Part shown: positions 47,742 through 55,706 of the stretch, in pieces | Layout of the letters: each line of letters starts with the position of its first letter | Position numbering within the stretch: the stretch's first letter is position 1 | From: Anaerolinea thermophila UNI-1 | GTDB lineage: Bacteria; Chloroflexota; Anaerolineae; Anaerolineales; Anaerolineaceae | Direction of reading: 5' to 3' | DNA: 64,000 nucleotides | Assembly (NCBI RefSeq): GCF_000199675.1 | Contig: NC_014960.1 | Span: 248,001-312,000, forward strand | Position numbers and translations under genes: made by a program | Notes under the pieces: model-generated | Database searches by the model: none | Seen by the model: only the letters and a program-made list of their open reading frames with translations | Told to the model about the DNA's origin: nothing

Positions 47742-49391
47742 ATGACCATTCAGGAAGAATTACAGCGCTGGGAAGACAAAGTTCTCAAGCCTTTACTGAG
47801 CAAGTATCCCGAACGTAAACCCGAATTTACCACTTCTTCCGGCATTCCCCTGCCGCGCTTGCTCACCGAAAAGCCCGTGGATTATCTCAAAGACCTGGGC
47901 TTTCCGGGGTCGTATCCTTTCACCCGCGGCATTCAGCCTACCATGTACCGCGGGCGCTTCTGGACGATGCGCCAGTATGCCGGCTTTGCCACTGCCGAGG
48001 AATCCAACCGCCGTTACCGCTACCTGCTGGAGCAGGGACAGACCGGGCTTTCGGTTGCCTTTGACCTGCCCACGCAGATTGGCTATGATGCCGACGACCC
48101 CATGGCGAGCGGCGAAGTGGGCAAGGTGGGGGTTTCGATTTCCTCTTTGGAGGACATGGAAACCCTTTTCCAGGGCATTCCGCTGGAGCGCGTCTCCACC
48201 AGCATGACCATCAACGCCCCTGCCGCTATTCTGCTGGCGATGTACATTGCCGTGGCGAAAAAGCAGGGTGTGGATCCCGCCAAACTGCGCGGCACGATTC
48301 AGAACGACATCCTCAAAGAGTATGTGGCGCGTGGGACGTACATCTTCCCGCCGGCGCCGTCCATGCGCCTGATTACCGACATCTTCGCCTACTGTGCCAA
48401 ACACGTGCCCTACTGGAACACCATCAGCATTTCAGGCTACCACATCCGCGAGGCGGGCGCCAACGCGGTGCAGGAAGTGGCGTTTACCCTGGCGAATGCT
48501 GTGGCTTACGTGAATGCCGCATTGCAGGCCGGCTTGCAGGTGGATGAATTTGCCCCGCAGTTGTCCTTCTTTTTCAACGCCCACAACAACTTCCTGGAGG
48601 AAATTGCCAAGTTCCGCGCCGCGCGCCGCCTGTGGGCGGAAATCATGCGCGAGCGCTTCCAGGCGCAGGATCCGCGTTCGTGGATGCTGCGCTTCCACAC
48701 GCAGACAGCCGGTTCTACCCTCACCGCGCAACAGCCTGAAAACAACATTGTGCGCGTGACCATCCAGGCGCTGGCGGCTGTGCTGGGCGGGACACAATCC
48801 CTGCATACCAACAGCATGGACGAAGCCTTGTGGCTTCCCACCGAGAAATCGGTGCGGGTGGCACTGCGCACCCAGCAGATTATCGCCTACGAGTCCGGCG
48901 TTGCCGATACCATTGACCCGCTGGGCGGCGCGTATGTCATCGAATACCTCACCGATGAGATTGTCAACCGCGCCCGCGAGTACCTGAAGAAGATTGACGA
49001 AATGGGCGGCGCTCAGCGCGCCATTGAGACGGGCTACATGCAGAGCGAGATTCAGCGCTCGGCGTACGAATATCAGCGCGCGGTGGAGAAGAAAGAGCAG
49101 ATTGTGGTGGGGGTCAATGCCTTCCAGACGGAAGAGAACTTGACGCTGGAGCGCCTCAAGGTGGATCCCGCCATTGAAGCGGCACAGCGTGAACGCCTGG
49201 CGGCTCTGCGCACGCGCCGTGACAATCAAAAGGTGCAAGAATTGCTGACACGCCTGGAACAAGCCGCCCGCACCAGCGAAAACCTGATGCCCCTGTTCAT
49301 TGAAAGCGTGGAGAACTACGCCACCCTGGGTGAAATTGTTGGCGTCCTGCGCCGCGTATGGGGGGAATACGTGCCCCCCGCCTGGCTGTAA
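47742..49391 (+). CDS. mutA: Methylmalonyl-CoA mutase, catalytic (alpha-like) subunit
   Basis: Interconverts methylmalonyl-CoA and succinyl-CoA. 549 residues equal the N-terminal acyl-CoA mutase domain; the B12-binding domain is missing and must be a separate protein elsewhere. Motifs: QPTMYRGRFWTMRQYAGFATAEESN (Tyr for substrate, about 67-91, given here in pieces: TMYRGRFW, RQYAGF), LSVAFDLPTQIGYDADDP, TIQNDILKEYVARGTYIFPP (Arg of methylmalonyl-type enzymes), FHTQTAGSTLTAQQP and LGGTQSLHTNSMDEA. The Tyr and Arg favour methylmalonyl- over isobutyryl-CoA. GGAGG seven bases before ATG 47742. Followed by the epimerase gene. Confidence 0.93.
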   Translation: MTIQEELQRWEDKVLKPLLSKYPERKPEFTTSSGIPLPRLLTEKPVDYLKDLGFPGSYPFTRGIQPTMYRGRFWTMRQYAGFATAEESNRRYRYLLEQGQTGLSVAFDLPTQIGYDADDPMASGEVGKVGVSISSLEDMETLFQGIPLERVSTSMTINAPAAILLAMYIAVAKKQGVDPAKLRGTIQNDILKEYVARGTYIFPPAPSMRLITDIFAYCAKHVPYWNTISISGYHIREAGANAVQEVAFTLANAVAYVNAALQAGLQVDEFAPQLSFFFNAHNNFLEEIAKFRAARRLWAEIMRERFQAQDPRSWMLRFHTQTAGSTLTAQQPENNIVRVTIQALAAVLGGTQSLHTNSMDEALWLPTEKSVRVALRTQQIIAYESGVADTIDPLGGAYVIEYLTDEIVNRAREYLKKIDEMGGAQRAIETGYMQSEIQRSAYEYQRAVEKKEQIVVGVNAFQTEENLTLERLKVDPAIEAAQRERLAALRTRRDNQKVQELLTRLEQAARTSENLMPLFIESVENYATLGEIVGVLRRVWGEYVPPAWL

Positions 49392-49412
49392 GACGAAGGG
49401 AGAGGAATACGG

Positions 49413-49817
49413 ATGAGCGAAATTAAGAAAATCAACCATGTTGCCATTGTGGTGGGCGATATCGACCAAGCCCTGACCTTCTGGCGCGATGCGCTGGGGT
49501 TGGAACTGCATCACGTTGAGGATGTGCCCAGTCAGAAAGCCGTGGTGGCTTTCATGCCCGTGGGTGATAGCGAGGTGGAACTGGTCAAACCCACTACCGA
49601 CGATTCCGGGGTGGCTAAATTCCTTGCCGAGCGCGGCGGGGGCATGCACCACCTGTGCTTTGAGGTGGACGACCTCGAAGCCAAACTGGCGGATCTCAAG
49701 GCAAAGGGCGTGCGCTTAATCAATGAAACCCCGATTGAACTGCCCGGGCGCAAGATGGCGTTCATCCACCCCAAGAGCACCGGCGGGGTGCTGGTAGAAC
49801 TGTATCAGTTGATTTAG
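49413..49817 (+). CDS. mce: Methylmalonyl-CoA epimerase
   Basis: 134 residues of the VOC fold. Metal ligands are visible: His in INHVAIVVGD (about 9), His in GGGMHHLCFEVDD and Glu in VLVELYQ at the end, with ISQALTFWRDALG between. Converts (S)- to (R)-methylmalonyl-CoA for the mutase upstream (21 bases apart). Together they act in propionate or branched-chain degradation, linked with B12 uptake in the same window. Confidence 0.92.
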   Translation: MSEIKKINHVAIVVGDIDQALTFWRDALGLELHHVEDVPSQKAVVAFMPVGDSEVELVKPTTDDSGVAKFLAERGGGMHHLCFEVDDLEAKLADLKAKGVRLINETPIELPGRKMAFIHPKSTGGVLVELYQLI

Positions 49818-49825
49818 AAGAAGAA

Positions 49826-49905
49826 GCGTCCCCCGAGCCTGCCGAGGGGGACGCTGGCTTCGGCAGACTCGCCGTGCGGCGCTGGCTGAACGTGTCGAAG
49901 CCAGC
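49826..49905 (+). terminator. Hairpins after mce, one with the dispersed-repeat loop
   Basis: GCGTCCCCC (49826-49834) and GGGGGACGC (49846-49854) form a perfect stem with loop GAGCCTGCCGA. A second stem, GCTGGCTTCG and CGAAGCCAGC, spans about 49853-49905. T-tracts are weak. The remaining sequence to 50031 is AT-rich with a possible -10 near 49988. Confidence 0.65.
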
Positions 49906-50031
49906 GGCTTGGCGCATGCAATGGAACGATCGGGTCTCCGCCTTTTCCGGGCGGAGAATTTTTTAAGGGCAGAAACTCATCAAATCGGATAAAATTAGAG
50001 AAAATTATTGGCGTTTTTGGGAGAGCAGAAT

Positions 50032-50868
50032 ATGGCGCAAACTTCACGGCGCGTGTTTTACTGGCAGTATCAGCAAGGGGAGTGGCAGGCGCTGAGTGGC
50101 GAGGTGATTGCCGAGCAGGCGGTGACCCTGACCGTCAACGGCGAGGAATGGATTACCCTGATGTGCACCCCTCATCAACTGGAAGCCCTGGCAGTGGGGT
50201 TTCTTTATAATGAGGGGTTGATTCAATCCCTGGAAGAGGTGGCTATCCTTCAACCCTGTGAAAATGAACACAACGTGGATATCTGGCTGACGCACGCGCT
50301 GAGCAAGCCGCGCCGCTGGCGGCGCACCTCGGGCTGTACCGGTGGGATGACCCAGGTGGACGGCGAGGAAGATTTGCGTGTTCCCTTCTGGGGACAGGCT
50401 CAGGTTGAAGCGGAGCAAATCATCCAGTGGATGGAAGAACTCTACCGCCATCAGGAACTCTACCACACGGCGCGCGGGGTGCATGCTTCGGCGCTCAGCG
50501 ATGGCGAGCGGGTGGTTGTGCAGTGTGAGGATATCGGCAGGCACAACACGCTGGACAAACTCTCCGGCTGGGTGTTGTTAAACAACTTTTCCGGCGCGCA
50601 GAGAATCGTCCTCACTACCGGGCGCATCAGTTCCGAGATGCTTCAGAAATCTGCCCGCCTGGGGGCGGGGATGGTGGTGTCACGCACATCGCCGACTTCG
50701 GCATCGGTGGCGCTGGCGGAGCGCTGGGGCATTACCCTCATCGGCTACGCCCGTCGCAACCGCCTGACGGTGTACACCCATCTACAAAGGCTCAAAGGCG
50801 CGCCGGTGGACTTACCTCTGACTTCGGGAATCGCCTTTTCGCCTTCTGAAAACCCGCCCTTTGAGTGA
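50032..50868 (+). CDS. fdhD: Formate dehydrogenase accessory sulfurtransferase-like protein
   Basis: 278 residues from ATG 50032 (GGGAGAG upstream). FdhD family: EEWITLMCTPHQLEALAVGFLYNEGLI (about 38-64), the cysteine region TSGCTGG (Cys102), ARGVHASALSDGERVVVQCEDIGRHNTLDKL and LTTGRISSEMLQKSARLGAGMVVSRTSPTS. In the best-known members the Cys region holds CxxC; here the second Cys is Gly (GCTGG). It would supply sulfur to the molybdenum cofactor of formate dehydrogenases. No dehydrogenase gene is next to it. Confidence 0.9.
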   Translation: MAQTSRRVFYWQYQQGEWQALSGEVIAEQAVTLTVNGEEWITLMCTPHQLEALAVGFLYNEGLIQSLEEVAILQPCENEHNVDIWLTHALSKPRRWRRTSGCTGGMTQVDGEEDLRVPFWGQAQVEAEQIIQWMEELYRHQELYHTARGVHASALSDGERVVVQCEDIGRHNTLDKLSGWVLLNNFSGAQRIVLTTGRISSEMLQKSARLGAGMVVSRTSPTSASVALAERWGITLIGYARRNRLTVYTHLQRLKGAPVDLPLTSGIAFSPSENPPFE

Positions 50869-51027
50869 GTCTCTTCGGGAAGGATGCCTGTCTTTCCGCT
50901 CGGGAACGGGCGAGTTTTGTCTGAAGATTCGTGGGTTGAAGAGTCCCTGTAAGGGAATCAATGTAGAAAATTTATCCCAATTCATTATAATTTTGATTAA
51001 CCTCGCGTTTAACTGCAGAGAGAAAGG

Positions 51028-52590
51028 ATGTCAGCCCCCATTCCATTTCTTCTGGTTTTGTTTTTTTCTACCGGCTTGAGCCTGTATTTGATGGGCATTG
51101 CCCGGCGTTCTCTCCATGTTCCGGGGGCAAAAGAGTTTTTCTTTCTCTCCATGGCGGTGGCGTTCTATACCGCCGGATATGCGCTGGAGATCTCTCAGGT
51201 GCGCCTGGAAGATGTGCTCTGGGCGGTGCGCTTTGAGTATCTGGGCATTCCCTTCATTCCTCCGCTGATTTTGCTCACCACCCTGCGGCTGGTTCGTCCC
51301 AAACCGATTCCTCTCTGGGGAATAGCCCTGTTGTTTGTCATTCCTCTGGGCACGCTTGGGCTTGCCTTGACCATACCCGCTCACTCCCTGTTTTACATTG
51401 AGCCGCATATGGTGCAAAATCCCTTTTATACAGGTCTGACGTTTGAACGCGGGGCGTGGTACTGGGTGAATCTGATTTATCAATTGCTTGCCGGGGTGCT
51501 TGCTCCGCTGATTCTGCTGACGGCGGCACTGCATGCCTCGCCGCGCCGCAGGCGGTCTTTTCTTCTTATGGGCGTGGGCATTTTGATCCCCTTTGTGGTG
51601 AGCATGGCATATGCGCTGGAACTCACCCCCAGGGGGGTTGACCCCATTCCCTTTGCGTTGGCTTGTGCGGTGAGTTTCTTTGCGCTGGCAATTCTGCGCA
51701 CTGGGCTGTTTGATATTCTGCCGCGGGCGCGTGAACTGGCACTGGATGGGGTGCAGGAAGGTATTCTGGTGCTGGATAGCGAAAATCATGTGGTGTATGT
51801 CAATCGGGCTTTGTGCCGCTTAATGGAGGGGCAGGACTGGCAGGTGGAATTTCCACTGCCTCAGGCTTCCCCGATTGGCGAAGCCGTACACTCTCTGCTT
51901 GCTGAAGGGCGGGGGCAGGCAGAGGTGATGTTCTCTTCTGAACAAAACGGTATGCATGAGTATCAAATTCAGGTGTATCCCATTTTAGATGCTGCGGGAA
52001 AGGAAGAAGGTAAAACGGTGCTGATTCGCGACATTACCGAAACCCGCCGCCTGATTCGTACCCTGAACCAGCAAGCCACTGTGGACGCTCTCACCGGGGT
52101 GTACAACCGCCGTTACCTCATTGAACTGGGGGAAACCGAACTGGAAAAGGCGCGCCAGATGTCCCTGCCTTTCACGGTAGTGTTGATGGATTTGGATCGC
52201 TTCAAACAAATCAATGACCGCTTTGGTCATGCGGTAGGCGACCACGCCCTGCAGGAAGTCGCCAGGTGCTTCAAAGCGGGGGTGCGCAGTAGCGATATTG
52301 TGGGGCGGTATGGGGGGGATGAGTTTGCGCTGATTCTTTTCGGTGCTACCGAAGAGCAGGCAAGGCAGGTGCTGGAGCGCCTGCAGAATTGTATGGAGCG
52401 TTTGGGTTTGCAGGAGCAGGGCGAACCTCTGCACATCAGCGCCAGTTTTGGCGGGGTGACCTGCAATGGCAGGTGCTATGCGCCGCTGGATGAACTTCTG
52501 CGCCGGGCTGATCATGCCCTGTACCGCGCCAAAGAACAGGGGGGCAAGGCGATTGAGTGGTTTGCGGGGGAAGAAGAGGAACAGGAATAG
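51028..52590 (+). CDS. Diguanylate cyclase with 7TM sensor and PAS domain
   Basis: 520 residues. Seven N-terminal helices (about 1-230) of the histidine-kinase-type 7TM sensor, a PAS domain (about 240-345, ALDGVQEGILVLDSENHVVYVNRALCRLM) and a GGDEF domain (about 355-510). The active site is YGGDEFALIL (about 430) and the I-site RSSD stands five residues before GGDEF, so product feedback is likely. DLDRFKQINDRFGHAVGD is the typical Mg/GTP region. Produces cyclic di-GMP in the cytoplasm. Its target may include the degenerate EAL protein at 60094. ATG 51028 has a poor ribosome site. Confidence 0.92.
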   Translation: MSAPIPFLLVLFFSTGLSLYLMGIARRSLHVPGAKEFFFLSMAVAFYTAGYALEISQVRLEDVLWAVRFEYLGIPFIPPLILLTTLRLVRPKPIPLWGIALLFVIPLGTLGLALTIPAHSLFYIEPHMVQNPFYTGLTFERGAWYWVNLIYQLLAGVLAPLILLTAALHASPRRRRSFLLMGVGILIPFVVSMAYALELTPRGVDPIPFALACAVSFFALAILRTGLFDILPRARELALDGVQEGILVLDSENHVVYVNRALCRLMEGQDWQVEFPLPQASPIGEAVHSLLAEGRGQAEVMFSSEQNGMHEYQIQVYPILDAAGKEEGKTVLIRDITETRRLIRTLNQQATVDALTGVYNRRYLIELGETELEKARQMSLPFTVVLMDLDRFKQINDRFGHAVGDHALQEVARCFKAGVRSSDIVGRYGGDEFALILFGATEEQARQVLERLQNCMERLGLQEQGEPLHISASFGGVTCNGRCYAPLDELLRRADHALYRAKEQGGKAIEWFAGEEEEQE

Positions 52591-52666
52591 AATCTGGAAA
52601 GCATGTAACCTTCGCGGTTGAAATTCATCTAATTCACGGAAAGATCAACTGTGGAGGGTTCGTATC

Positions 52667-52927
52667 ATGCCAGAAGCCGGAAAAACGTTTCCGAAAGTGA
52701 TTATTTTTACTACCCCAACCTGCACGTACTGTAACGCCGCCAAACGCTACCTGCGGGAGCGCGGTGTACCGTTCAAAGATGTGGATGTCAGCCGCGATGC
52801 CGCTGCGGCGCGGGATATGGTGCGCCGATCAGGACAGAGCGGGGTGCCGGTGCTGGATATTGGCGGGAAAATCGTTGTCGGTTTTGACCGCCCGAAAATC
52901 GATCAGTATCTTGGATTGCGCAAGTAA
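52667..52927 (+). CDS. Glutaredoxin-like protein
   Basis: 86 residues with a thioredoxin fold. CTYC at 19-22 is the redox pair, and SGVPVLDIGG supplies the cis-Pro (about 60). The C-terminal half (VVGFDRPKIDQYLG) resembles NrdH/Uxx-type glutaredoxins. GGAGG upstream of ATG 52667. Likely a small thiol reductant; lies 26 bases before groES. Confidence 0.9.
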   Translation: MPEAGKTFPKVIIFTTPTCTYCNAAKRYLRERGVPFKDVDVSRDAAAARDMVRRSGQSGVPVLDIGGKIVVGFDRPKIDQYLGLRK

Positions 52928-52953
52928 ATCTCACGAAAGGAGTGAACAAGTTC

Positions 52954-53229
52954 ATGAGCGCTTTGAAAATTCAACCTTTGGGAAGCCGTGTGGTGATTAA
53001 ACCCCTGGAGCAGGAATCCAAAACCCCTTCGGGTCTGTACATTCCCGAAACGGCAAAGGAAAAACCGCAGTACGGCGTGGTCGTAGCGGTGGGCGATTCC
53101 GAAGATATTAAACTCAAAGTCAACGATAAGGTGCTGTTTGCCAAATACTCCGGCACCGAGTTCAAACTGGATGGGCAGGAATACCTGCTGATGGAATGCA
53201 GTGACGTGCTGGCAAAAATCCTCGAGTAA
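52954..53229 (+). CDS. groES: Co-chaperonin GroES
   Basis: 91 residues from ATG 52954 (AAAGGAG 11 bases before; a GTG at 52942 overlaps that site). Motifs: IQPLGSRVVIKPLEQE, KTPSGLYIPETAKEKPQYGVVVAVGD (mobile loop and roof), VNDKVLFAKYSGTEF and LLMECSDVLAKI. Forms a heptameric lid for GroEL. groEL does not follow in this window; the gene pairs with the glutaredoxin gene and ends in a terminator. Confidence 0.94.
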   Translation: MSALKIQPLGSRVVIKPLEQESKTPSGLYIPETAKEKPQYGVVVAVGDSEDIKLKVNDKVLFAKYSGTEFKLDGQEYLLMECSDVLAKILE

Positions 53230-53246
53230 AGCCCGCGCATCCTCCG

Positions 53247-53283
53247 AAACCACATCCCCCGCACGCCGGGGGATGCTGGTTTA
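53247..53283. terminator. Bidirectional terminator between groES and the nuclease-like gene
   Basis: AAACC..CATCCCCC and GGGGGATG..GGTTT form the stem with a loop GCACGCC. It lies between convergent genes. Confidence 0.8.
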
Positions 53284-53303
53284 AGGGGAAAACATTGTAG
53301 CGT

Positions 53304-54113
53304 TCAGGGCAATTCCTCGCATGCCAGCCCGTTGTGATCGGGGTCGAGGGTGGTGTTGCGGTAATCGCCGCAGGCGTCGAAACAGGCCTGGGCTTCGCGA
53401 CGGGTGGCGAAATCGGCGCAGGTGTAGCGGCGGTTGCAGTCGCAGGCGGGGGGCGTCAGCCCGATGGAGACGGCGGGGGTGGGCAGATGCGCCAGCAGGT
53501 CTTTCCACACGCCTTTCTGTTCGGCGCGGGCTTGGGCTTCTTCCTGTAAAAAGGCTTCGATGCAGGCGATGCCCGGCGGGTACAGCGCGGGCAGTGCCGC
53601 GCCTTCGCGGATGAGCGCCTGATTGACGAACACCCCGCCCGCCAGCACGTAGTACAGGGCTGGCTCGCTCTGCGGCGGGACAGCGGGGTCGGCAATCAAT
53701 TGCACGGTCTGATTCTCCGTCCACTGGCGGTTGAGGGCGTCTGCCAGTTCGCTCTGCTGGGGCAGTTCCACGCCCAGGTAGCGCACCTGCCGCGTTTCGC
53801 CGTTAATCTCCACTTCCAGGGTGATGCCGTCCAGCACGTGTCGTACCCGCGCAGAGAGGCTTGCGGCGTTCGCCGGCAGGCAGGATGCCTGCGATGGAGT
53901 GGGGGTAGGCGAGGGAGAGGATTCGGCGGTTGACGAGGCAGGCGGCAGGGTTGGCGTGAGCATTTGCGCAGGCTGAAGAGTCATAGAAAGGCGCACCTCT
54001 GCCGGCGGTGGGGTGAGAAGCAGGTGGAGCATCCAGCCCAAGCCGCCCAGCGTGAGCAGTGCCAGCATGACCAGCACTGCGATTTGGGCAAAGGTGAAAG
54101 GTTTGGATTTCAT
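53304..54113 (-). CDS. Secreted nuclease-like protein with excalibur domain, probably inactive
   Basis: 269 residues. One N-terminal membrane helix (about 10-35), a Pro/Ser/Thr linker to about 75, a staphylococcal-nuclease-like domain (about 85-205) and a C-terminal excalibur calcium-binding domain (DPDHNGLACE, about 256-265). In active SNase the Asp/Arg/Glu set lies in DGDT, VRL and DTPE; here the matching stretch reads DGIT, VRYLGVELPQ, and the later Arg is not visible, so catalysis is doubtful. EEAQARAEQKGVW near 195 matches the SNase C-terminal helix. Cys-rich tail. A surface-anchored binding role is likely. Confidence 0.82.
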   Translation of the reverse strand: MKSKPFTFAQIAVLVMLALLTLGGLGWMLHLLLTPPPAEVRLSMTLQPAQMLTPTLPPASSTAESSPSPTPTPSQASCLPANAASLSARVRHVLDGITLEVEINGETRQVRYLGVELPQQSELADALNRQWTENQTVQLIADPAVPPQSEPALYYVLAGGVFVNQALIREGAALPALYPPGIACIEAFLQEEAQARAEQKGVWKDLLAHLPTPAVSIGLTPPACDCNRRYTCADFATRREAQACFDACGDYRNTTLDPDHNGLACEELP

Positions 54114-54165
54114 CGGCAGAGATGATTATAAACCATGCGCGCGCTGGATTTCATTCTGGAAGGGG

Positions 54166-54960
54166 TTAGGATAACCCCCGCTCTGCCTGAGCCACCAGCC
54201 AGCCTTCCAGTTCGGAAATATTTTCGCTCAGTCTTGCCGCGGCGATGATGGGAAGCCAGAGAGCGTATTCCGATTCCCCGCCCGGACGGAGAGAGAAGTA
54301 CTGCGCCAGATAGGCGCGGTGAAAAAGATGGGCAAGGCGTTTCAGTAGTGGATGGCGGATTTGACCGCTTTCGATGCTCCCCTTCAGGATGATGCTGGTG
54401 CGTGCCAGATCTGCCAGCGGATTGCCCGTTCCGGCATCCATCCAGTCCAGAATTACTTCGCCCTGAGGGGTCAGCAGGATGTTATCGGGATGAAAATCTC
54501 CATGGCACAAGTCATGCCCTTCCGGCAGTTTTTCGAGCCGGGTCAGGGCTTTTTCTCGCAAACGGGCAGGGAGCGATTGAGCCTGAAGGATTTTGCGGGC
54601 CATTTTGGGATTCAGAGGGGGGATGTCTGTCGGATGGGTAACGGCGTGAACGCGGGCATGCAGTTCTGCCATCCTGCGGGCATACCGCAAGATTTTCCAG
54701 GGGGCGCGCGCCAGGCTTTCCGTCATGGAGATGCCTTTTATCCGCTGGCAGGTAATCCCGTACCGTCCCTTGTACTCAATGATTTCCCCCACCTGTGGAA
54801 CGGGCAAACCGCAGGATTGCATGGTGCGGGCAATACGGTATTCGTATTCAACCGCGTCGAATCCTACCCAGGCATGGAATAACTTCAGCACCTGATTCTC
54901 GCCCCAGGCAAAGATCTCCGCCGTGCGACCATAAGCAATGGGTTTATCCAAATCGTCCAT
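54166..54960 (-). CDS. Aminoglycoside phosphotransferase-like kinase
   Basis: 264 residues. APH-family features: GRTAEIFAWGENQVLKLF at the start (ATP loop), HGDFHPDNILLTPQGEVILDWMDAG (about 152-175, catalytic Asp and the DFG-like Asp in LDWMD). Small-molecule kinases of this family act on aminoglycosides, choline or fructosamine; the substrate is unknown here. ATG 54960 abuts the stop of the DUF4256 gene (54961), so both are co-transcribed. Confidence 0.85.
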   Translation of the reverse strand: MDDLDKPIAYGRTAEIFAWGENQVLKLFHAWVGFDAVEYEYRIARTMQSCGLPVPQVGEIIEYKGRYGITCQRIKGISMTESLARAPWKILRYARRMAELHARVHAVTHPTDIPPLNPKMARKILQAQSLPARLREKALTRLEKLPEGHDLCHGDFHPDNILLTPQGEVILDWMDAGTGNPLADLARTSIILKGSIESGQIRHPLLKRLAHLFHRAYLAQYFSLRPGGESEYALWLPIIAAARLSENISELEGWLVAQAERGLS

Positions 54961-55527
54961 TCAAATTCTGAGCAGACCGCGGAAGCCTCTGGATGCGTAG
55001 TACGAGTCTGCGCTGTTGTGATAGACAAACACGGTGTTATAACGGCGGTCGCAGAAGAGCGCGCCGCCCAACTGGCGAATGCTGGTGGGGGTTTTGACCC
55101 AACTGGAGGTTTTGGTGTCGAACTCGCCGAGCCGTTGCAGGGCGCGGTATTGTTCTTTGGTGAGCAATTCGATGCCCATAGCTTCCGCCATCTCCATGAC
55201 ACTGCCGGCGGGCTTGTTTTCTTTGCGGGCTTCCCATGCCGCGCGGTCATAGCACAAACTGCGGCGTCCCGCAGGGCTTTCGGGAGAGCAGTCGCAAAAG
55301 AGAATTTCGCCGGTAGTTTCGTCAACGCCAATCACGTCGGGTTCGCCGCCGGTGCGCTCCATTTCATAGAGCGACCATACTTTTTCAGGGTACGTTTCGA
55401 TGCGCGCCTGCACGGCCTCCCAATCCAGTCCCGGGTGGCGGTGCATGTGTTTGGCAAAACGTTCTTTCAGCGTTTTGAGCAGGGTCTCGCGCTGTTCTGT
55501 GGATAAAGGTTGAGAGGTGTGAGTCAT
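54961..55527 (-). CDS. DUF4256 family protein
   Basis: 188 residues. GLDWEAVQARIETYPEKVWSLYEMERTGGEPDVIGVD and FCDCSPESPAGRRSLCYDRAAWEARKENKP, with YRALQRLGEFDTKTSSWVKTP and FVYHNSADSYYASRGFRGLLRI, match what I know of DUF4256. Role unknown; homologues often are hypothetical in Bacteroidetes and Firmicutes. Its stop touches the kinase start. The upstream gap 55528-55706 is shared with maf; it holds AT-rich sequence with a possible extended -10 for maf. Confidence 0.82.
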   Translation of the reverse strand: MTHTSQPLSTEQRETLLKTLKERFAKHMHRHPGLDWEAVQARIETYPEKVWSLYEMERTGGEPDVIGVDETTGEILFCDCSPESPAGRRSLCYDRAAWEARKENKPAGSVMEMAEAMGIELLTKEQYRALQRLGEFDTKTSSWVKTPTSIRQLGGALFCDRRYNTVFVYHNSADSYYASRGFRGLLRI

Positions 55528-55689
55528 TGTCTTCCCTTGTGTAAAATCCTTTCGAAATAATGGACAGCAGTTTGCGCTCTGCCTGCGCTACCACATCTTC
55601 AAGGATTGAGAGGACGTATTCTACCGGTAACAGTATGTCATAAAAGGGGGAGGCTGACAACCCCTCAAAAAAAAACAGCCCTTGAAGTG

Positions 55690-55706
55690 TGTTAGAATCG
55701 AGGGGT
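55690..55706 (+). promoter_or_regulatory. Extended -10 promoter of a probably leaderless maf
   Basis: TGTTAGAAT, an extended -10 (hexamer 55693-55698), ends eight bases before ATG 55707. GAGGGGT in between is too near the start to be a good ribosome site. Confidence 0.5.

Noticed and set aside
50869..51027. A 72-codon plus-strand frame overlapping the start of the diguanylate cyclase gene
   Set aside because: No ribosome site, overlap with a real gene and unlikely composition.
55528..55660. An open minus-strand frame reading PVEYVLSILEDVVAQAERK, upstream of the DUF4256 gene
   Set aside because: It looks protein-like but has no start with ribosome site and runs into DUF4256 in another frame; may be a remnant or chance.
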